44,428 nt of DNA. Source: Micromonospora deserti. Lineage in GTDB: Bacteria; Actinomycetota; Actinomycetes; Mycobacteriales; Micromonosporaceae. Under the pieces are notes generated by a model. The model ran no database searches and was not told the origin of the DNA. It saw nothing but the letters and a program-made list of their open reading frames with translations. The stretch lies in the NCBI RefSeq assembly GCF_003236335.1, contig NZ_POUB01000025.1:1-44428 (forward strand). The letters run 5' to 3'. This document shows, one piece after another, positions 40,384 through 44,428 of the stretch. The position numbers and the translations under genes are program-made. Within the stretch, counting starts at the first letter, position 1. Each line of letters opens with the position of its first letter.

Positions 40384-41793
40384 TCAGCCGTCGGCGCGGT
40401 GGTCGGCCCACCACTTCTGCCCGGTCTCGGGCAGGGTGTCGATCGGGTCGTAGTAGGCGTAGCGCTTGTTGAGGGCCTCCAGGTCGGCGGATTCGATGGA
40501 GGTGCGGTAGTTCTTGGTCCAGTAGGAGATGCCGCGTTCGCGGTCGTACTCGGTGAGCATGTGTACCCAGCGTTTGCCGACGAAGGGGACGTCGCAGACG
40601 ATCCGTGGGGTGGCGTAGCCGGGCAGGTAGCCCATGATGTCGTGCTGGAGCTGCTGGGCGTGCCACACGGGGACCCGCCAGTGTTCGGCGTTGGGGATCA
40701 TGTCGCACATGTAGAAGTAGTACGGCAGGATGCCGGCTTCGCCCTGTAGGGCGAAACAGAGGTCGAGCAGGTCGGGGGCGGTGGCGTTGACGCCGCGCAT
40801 GAGTACGCCCTGGTTGCGGACGTCGCGGACGCCGACGTCGAGGGCGGTCTGGGTGGCCTTGGCGACGAGCGGGGTGAGCGACTGGGCGTGGTTGACGTGG
40901 GTGTGGAGGGCGAGGTTGACCCCGCGGCGGGCGGCCGTGCGGGCGACGCGTTCGAGGCCCTCGACGACGTCGGGCTGGAGCCAGTGCTGGGGCAGGCCCA
41001 TGAGGGCCTTGGTGGCGAGGCGGATGTCGCGGATCGTTTCGATCTCGAGCAGCCGCATCAGGTAGGACTCGAGGTTGCGCCAGGGCACGTTGGCCACGTC
41101 GCCGCCGGAGACGACGACGTCGCGGACGCCGGGGTGGCCCTTGAGGTACGCGATGTGGGCGTCGTAGCGGTCGACGGGTTTGAGGGTGAGTTTGAGCTTG
41201 TCGACGGTGGGGGTGGAGTTGCCGACCAGGTCCATCCGGGTGCAGTGGCCGCAGTACTGGGGGCAGGTGGAGAGCAGTTCGGCGAGGACTTTGGTGGGGT
41301 AGCGGTGGGTGAGGCCCTCGGCGACCCACATGTCGTGTTCGTGCAGTGAGTCGCGGGTGGCGTAGGGGTGTGACGGCCAGTCGGTGCGCCGGTCGGAGGC
41401 GACGGGGATCATGTAGCGCCGGATGGGGTCGGCGAGGAACGCCTCGGTGGTCATCGGCGCGAACGGGACCATGGTGTTGAGCATCTGCGGGGGGACGAGC
41501 ATCGACATGGTCGCGAGCGCGGCTTGGTCGGTGGCGAGGTCGTCGTAGAAGGAGTCGTCGACGAGGTCGCCGAGGACGGTGCGCAGCTGCTTGATGTTCT
41601 TGACGCAGTTGACGCGCTGCCACTGGGCGTTCTCCCACTGGTCGCGGGTGACGTGGCGCCAGCCGGGGAAGCGGGTCCAGTCGGGTTCGACCAGGGGTGC
41701 GCGGCGGTATTCGTAGGGCTGCCCGGCGGTGGGGACCGTGGTCGGCGCGGGGTGGGGCGCAGGGATGGTCTGCACCGGTTGTGTCTGGGTCAC
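40384..41793 (-). CDS. kamA: L-lysine 2,3-aminomutase
   Basis: A radical SAM, PLP-dependent enzyme converting L-lysine to L-beta-lysine. The 469-residue protein has the cluster motif CPQYCGHC (Cys177, Cys181, Cys184), the SAM-binding stretch DVVVSGGDV, ALHTHVNHAQSLTPL and NQGVLMRGVNA, and the PLP-side region PYYFYMCDMIPNAEHWRVPVW. An Ala/Pro-rich tail of about 25 residues precedes the conserved part. GTG 41793 follows GAGGAGGGG by a few bases. In fermenters KamA starts lysine catabolism; in some actinomycetes beta-lysine is an antibiotic precursor or osmolyte. The divergent kdd gene argues for catabolism here. Confidence 0.94.
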   Translation of the reverse strand: MTQTQPVQTIPAPHPAPTTVPTAGQPYEYRRAPLVEPDWTRFPGWRHVTRDQWENAQWQRVNCVKNIKQLRTVLGDLVDDSFYDDLATDQAALATMSMLVPPQMLNTMVPFAPMTTEAFLADPIRRYMIPVASDRRTDWPSHPYATRDSLHEHDMWVAEGLTHRYPTKVLAELLSTCPQYCGHCTRMDLVGNSTPTVDKLKLTLKPVDRYDAHIAYLKGHPGVRDVVVSGGDVANVPWRNLESYLMRLLEIETIRDIRLATKALMGLPQHWLQPDVVEGLERVARTAARRGVNLALHTHVNHAQSLTPLVAKATQTALDVGVRDVRNQGVLMRGVNATAPDLLDLCFALQGEAGILPYYFYMCDMIPNAEHWRVPVWHAQQLQHDIMGYLPGYATPRIVCDVPFVGKRWVHMLTEYDRERGISYWTKNYRTSIESADLEALNKRYAYYDPIDTLPETGQKWWADHRADG

Positions 41794-41840
41794 GGCCCCT
41801 CCTCGGTGTGGTGCGGGTGGTCAGCGGCCCGAAGGCTACT

Positions 41841-41882
41841 GGAAAATATCCCGTGAAGAAATTAGTCTGCCGGAAGTTTTCC
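41841..41882. promoter_or_regulatory. A/T-rich divergent control region with GGAAAA/TTTTCC dyad
   Basis: Between kamA and kdd lies a patch far more A/T-rich than its surroundings, bounded by GGAAAA (41841-41846) and TTTTCC (41877-41882) in inverted orientation. It probably holds both promoters and a shared operator; no exact -10 can be assigned with confidence. Confidence 0.4.
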
Positions 41883-41934
41883 CGTTACGCGAGCCCTGGC
41901 CGGGGCTTCGGGCGGCTGGACAGGGGAGGTCGGC

Positions 41935-42996
41935 GTGACGTCACCGGTGGGTCTGCACCGCGTTGTGGAACCGGCGGGGGTGCTGCCGCAGGCGGCGTGG
42001 CGGCTGGACGCCCGCCCGGAGATCGCGCCGAACGAGGTGCGCATCCGGGTGGAGCGGTTGAACCTGGACGCGGCGAGTTTCCGGCAGTTGTGGGAGAAGC
42101 ACGGCGGCGACGGGGACGCGGTGCGCGCCGAGGTGCTGGAGATCGTGGCGGCCCGGGGGAAGATGCAGAACCCGGTGACCGGGTCGGGGGGCATGCTGAT
42201 CGGCACCGTGGAGGAGTCCGGGCGGCGCTCCCCGCTGGGGTTGAAGCCGGGGGAGCGGGTGGCGACGTTGGTGTCGTTGACGCTGACCCCGCTGACGATT
42301 CTCGACGGGCTGGCCCGGTGGGACGGGCGCAGCGAGCAGGTGCCGTGCGACGGGTACGCGATCCTGTTCGCCCGGTCGATCGCGGCGGTGCTCCCCGACG
42401 ACCTGGATCCGCAGTTGTCCCTGGCGGTGCTGGACGTGTGCGGCGCGCCGGCGTTGACCGCGCGGGTGGTGTCGGGGTATGTGGCGGAGCGGCAGCGGGC
42501 GGGTGATCCGGCGCCGGTCCGGGTGGCGGTGATCGGCGGTGCCGGCAAGAGCGGGTCGCTGTCCCTGGCGGCGGCGCGGCGGGCGGGCGCGGCGCGTACG
42601 GTCGGGGTGGTGCCGGTGGCGGCGGAGCGGGACGCGCTGGAGGATGCCGGTCTGGCGTCGGCGGTCGCGTTGGCCGACGCCCGGGATCCGGTGGCGCTGT
42701 CCACGGCGGTGACCTCGGCGTTGGGCGCGCCGGCGGACGTGACGGTGGTGTGCGTGGACGTGCCGGGCTGCGAGCACGGGGCGGTGCTGGCGACCGCGGA
42801 CGGCGGCACGGTGGTGTTCTTCTCGATGGCGACGAGTTTCGCGGCGGCGGCGTTGGGCGCGGAGGGCCTGGCGGCGGACGTGACGATGCTGGTGGGCAAC
42901 GGGTACGTGCCGGGGCACGCGGAGTTGGCGTTGGGGTTGTTGCGTGCCGAGCCGGGGGTGCGCGCGTTGTTCGAGGCCAGGCTGGCGGCAGACTGA
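41935..42996 (+). CDS. kdd: L-erythro-3,5-diaminohexanoate dehydrogenase
   Basis: Kdd oxidatively deaminates L-erythro-3,5-diaminohexanoate to 5-amino-3-oxohexanoate with NAD(P). It acts two steps after KamA in lysine fermentation; KamDE, which makes its substrate, is not in this window. The 353-residue protein matches the family strongly: HRVVEPAGVLPQAAWRLD, GKMQNPVTGSGGMLIGTV, TLVSLTLTPL, the nucleotide-binding VIGGAGKSGSLSLAA (about 199-213), VVFFSMATSFAAAALGAEG and MLVGNGYVPGHAEL. GTG 41935 follows AGGGGAGG by five bases. The amidohydrolase starts five bases after its stop, so they form one operon. Confidence 0.9.
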   Translation: MTSPVGLHRVVEPAGVLPQAAWRLDARPEIAPNEVRIRVERLNLDAASFRQLWEKHGGDGDAVRAEVLEIVAARGKMQNPVTGSGGMLIGTVEESGRRSPLGLKPGERVATLVSLTLTPLTILDGLARWDGRSEQVPCDGYAILFARSIAAVLPDDLDPQLSLAVLDVCGAPALTARVVSGYVAERQRAGDPAPVRVAVIGGAGKSGSLSLAAARRAGAARTVGVVPVAAERDALEDAGLASAVALADARDPVALSTAVTSALGAPADVTVVCVDVPGCEHGAVLATADGGTVVFFSMATSFAAAALGAEGLAADVTMLVGNGYVPGHAELALGLLRAEPGVRALFEARLAAD

Positions 42997-43001
42997 GTGC
43001 C

Positions 43002-44428
43002 ATGACGAACCCCTCGACGTTGTACCGCGGCGCGGTGCTGCACTGTCCGGCCGACCCGTCGGCGACGGCCCTGCTGGTCGCCGACGGCAGGATCGCCTGG
43101 TTGGGGACGGACGCGGACGCGCCGCCGGCGGATCAGGTGGTGGACCTGGCCGGGGCGTTGGTGACGCCGGCGTTCGTGGACGCGCACGTGCACGCCACGG
43201 ACACCGGTCTGGCGTTGTCGGGCCTGGATCTGTCCGGGGTGCGCTCGGCCGGTGAGCTGCTGGACGCGGTGGCGGGGTTCGCGGGGGGCCTGCCGGCGGA
43301 CGCGGTGGTGCTGGGGCACGGCTGGGACGAGTCGAGCTGGCCGGTGCCGTCGCCGCCGGACGCGGCGGCGCTGGACCGGGCGGCCGGGGGCCGGGGGGTG
43401 TACCTGTCGCAGGCGTCGATCCATTCGGCGCTGGTGTCGGGGGCGTTGCTGGCGGCGTGCCCGCAGGTGGCCGCGGCGGCCGGCTTCGACGCGTCGGGGT
43501 GGTTGCGCCGCGACGCGCACCACGTGGTGCGGGCGGCGGCGTTCGCCTCGGTGACCCGGGCGCAGCGGGTGGCGGCGCAGCGGGTGGCCCTCGAACACGC
43601 GGCGGCGCTGGGGATCGCGGCGGTGCATGAGTGCGGCGGTCCGGAGATCTCCGACGAGGATGACTTCACCGGCCTGCTGGGCATCTCCGGTGCGGGGTTG
43701 CCGGAGGTGTACGGGTACTGGGGTGAGCTGGGCGGCGCGGCGCGGGCGCGGGAGTTGGGCGCGGTCGGTGCGGGGGGTGACCTGTTCGCCGACGGGGCGT
43801 TGGGAGCGCGCACCGCGCACGTGTCGCAGGCGTACCTCGACGGGGACGGCTGCGGGCACGGGTACCTGTCGGCGGAGCAGGTGCGTGACCATCTGCTGGA
43901 CTGCGCGGCGCACGGTCTGCAGGGCGGGTTCCACGCGATCGGTGACGCGGCGATCTCGACGGTGCTGGACGGGTTCGCGGCGGCGGCGGAGAAGGTCGGC
44001 ACGGATCGGCTGCGGGCGGCCCGGCACCGGGTGGAGCACGCGGAGATCATGAGCAAGCGGCTGATCGCCGGGTTCGTGGAGTACGGGATCGTGGCGAGCA
44101 TGCAGCCGGCGTTCGACCGGTTGTGGGGTGGCGCGGGCCGGATGTACGAGTCGCGGCTGGGTCTTGCCCGGTCGTTGGAGTCGAACCCGATGGGGTCGAT
44201 GCACGCGGTGGGCGTGGCGTTGGCGTTCGGGTCGGATTCGCCGGTGACGCCGCTGGACCCGTGGGGGTCGGTGCGGGCGGCGGCGGCGCACCACAACCCG
44301 GCGCAGCGGATGAGCGTGCGGGCGGCGTTCGCCGCGCACACCCGCGGCGGGTGGCGGGCGGTGCACCTGGACAACGAGGGTGTCCTCGCGTTGGGGGCGC
44401 CGGCGACGTTCGCGGTGTGGTCGACGCC
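43002..44428 (+). CDS. YtcJ-like amidohydrolase, cut by window end
   Basis: The visible 475 codons encode a metal-dependent amidohydrolase of the TIM-barrel superfamily, YtcJ/exoenzyme-regulatory group. It has an N-terminal composite beta domain (LYRGAVLH, LVADGRIAWLGTDA), then FVDAHVHATDTGL with the first metal ligands His62 and His64. HAIGDAAISTVLDGF (His), RHRVEHAEIM (His) and FGSDSPVTPLDPWGSV (metal/catalytic Asp) follow. The C-terminus lies beyond the window but little seems missing. Such enzymes hydrolyse amides or cyclic ureas; the substrate is unknown. Its place five bases behind kdd suggests a role with lysine-derived amides or a fused regulon. Confidence 0.88.
   Translation, partial: MTNPSTLYRGAVLHCPADPSATALLVADGRIAWLGTDADAPPADQVVDLAGALVTPAFVDAHVHATDTGLALSGLDLSGVRSAGELLDAVAGFAGGLPADAVVLGHGWDESSWPVPSPPDAAALDRAAGGRGVYLSQASIHSALVSGALLAACPQVAAAAGFDASGWLRRDAHHVVRAAAFASVTRAQRVAAQRVALEHAAALGIAAVHECGGPEISDEDDFTGLLGISGAGLPEVYGYWGELGGAARARELGAVGAGGDLFADGALGARTAHVSQAYLDGDGCGHGYLSAEQVRDHLLDCAAHGLQGGFHAIGDAAISTVLDGFAAAAEKVGTDRLRAARHRVEHAEIMSKRLIAGFVEYGIVASMQPAFDRLWGGAGRMYESRLGLARSLESNPMGSMHAVGVALAFGSDSPVTPLDPWGSVRAAAAHHNPAQRMSVRAAFAAHTRGGWRAVHLDNEGVLALGAPATFAVWST

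Noticed and set aside
39128..41638. 836-codon open frame on the minus strand joining LtrA with sequence across kamA
   Set aside because: The upstream part is an Arg/Pro/His-rich shadow of kamA; LtrA starts at ATG 40288.
41862..44366. Long minus-strand frame opposite kdd and the amidohydrolase
   Set aside because: Composition is Arg/His/Pro/Ser-rich without motifs; the plus-strand genes are clear family members.

Overview
The window is very GC-rich, gene-dense DNA with frequent GTG starts. It carries a Pup-proteasome locus, WYL-type PafB/PafC regulators, a BTAD (SARP/AfsR) regulator and HelY. This points to a high-GC actinomycete, most probably Micromonosporaceae. That family assignment is an inference from gene content and order; no 16S or tRNA gene was seen.

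Region 1 (1-9045) is the proteasome core, all on the plus strand: the ring ATPase arc/mpa, a 690-residue membrane protein, the depupylase dop, the tagging protein pup (already ending in Gly-Gly-Glu), an endonuclease VII-like ORF with no usable start codon, the 20S subunits prcB and prcA, and an unrecognised protein. Region 2 (9074-15984) is a cell-surface polysaccharide cluster inserted between prcA and pafA. On the minus strand a tightly overlapping operon reads rfbB-rfbD-DUF2304-GT2-flippase-GT2; rfbA-rfbC diverge from it on the plus strand. Together rfbABCD make dTDP-L-rhamnose, and the glycosyltransferases and flippase probably use and export it. Region 3 (16053-23405) returns to pupylation with pafA. 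It continues with small membrane proteins, a DUF421 protein, a DUF3866 protein, the DNA-damage regulators pafB-pafC, and the Tat translocase genes tatA and tatC.

Region 4 (23406-26848) interrupts the housekeeping order with a degraded minus-strand gene and a large BTAD/NB-ARC/TPR regulator. Region 5 (26907-32443) has a lipid kinase, a HAD protein, the helicase helY and a 5'-3' exonuclease. Region 6 (32580-40288) is mixed: an MFS exporter divergent from a regulator that fuses an HxlR winged helix to a peroxiredoxin domain, an M24 peptidase with an acyl-CoA dehydrogenase, an Lrp-type regulator overlapping a histidine phosphatase, CsbD, YnfA and LtrA. Region 7 (40384-44428) has lysine 2,3-aminomutase (kamA) divergent from L-erythro-3,5-diaminohexanoate dehydrogenase (kdd), followed by an amidohydrolase cut by the window end. 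This is a partial lysine-degradation route normally known from fermenters.

A recurring feature is leaderless genes. At least thirteen starts lie 6-9 nt after a TANNNT-like -10 box, with no useful ribosome-binding site. Strong GC hairpins close several transcription units. The only stretch over 300 bases without an intact gene is 23406-24088, which holds two hairpins and the gene remnant. No CRISPR array, rRNA, tRNA or insertion sequence was seen.
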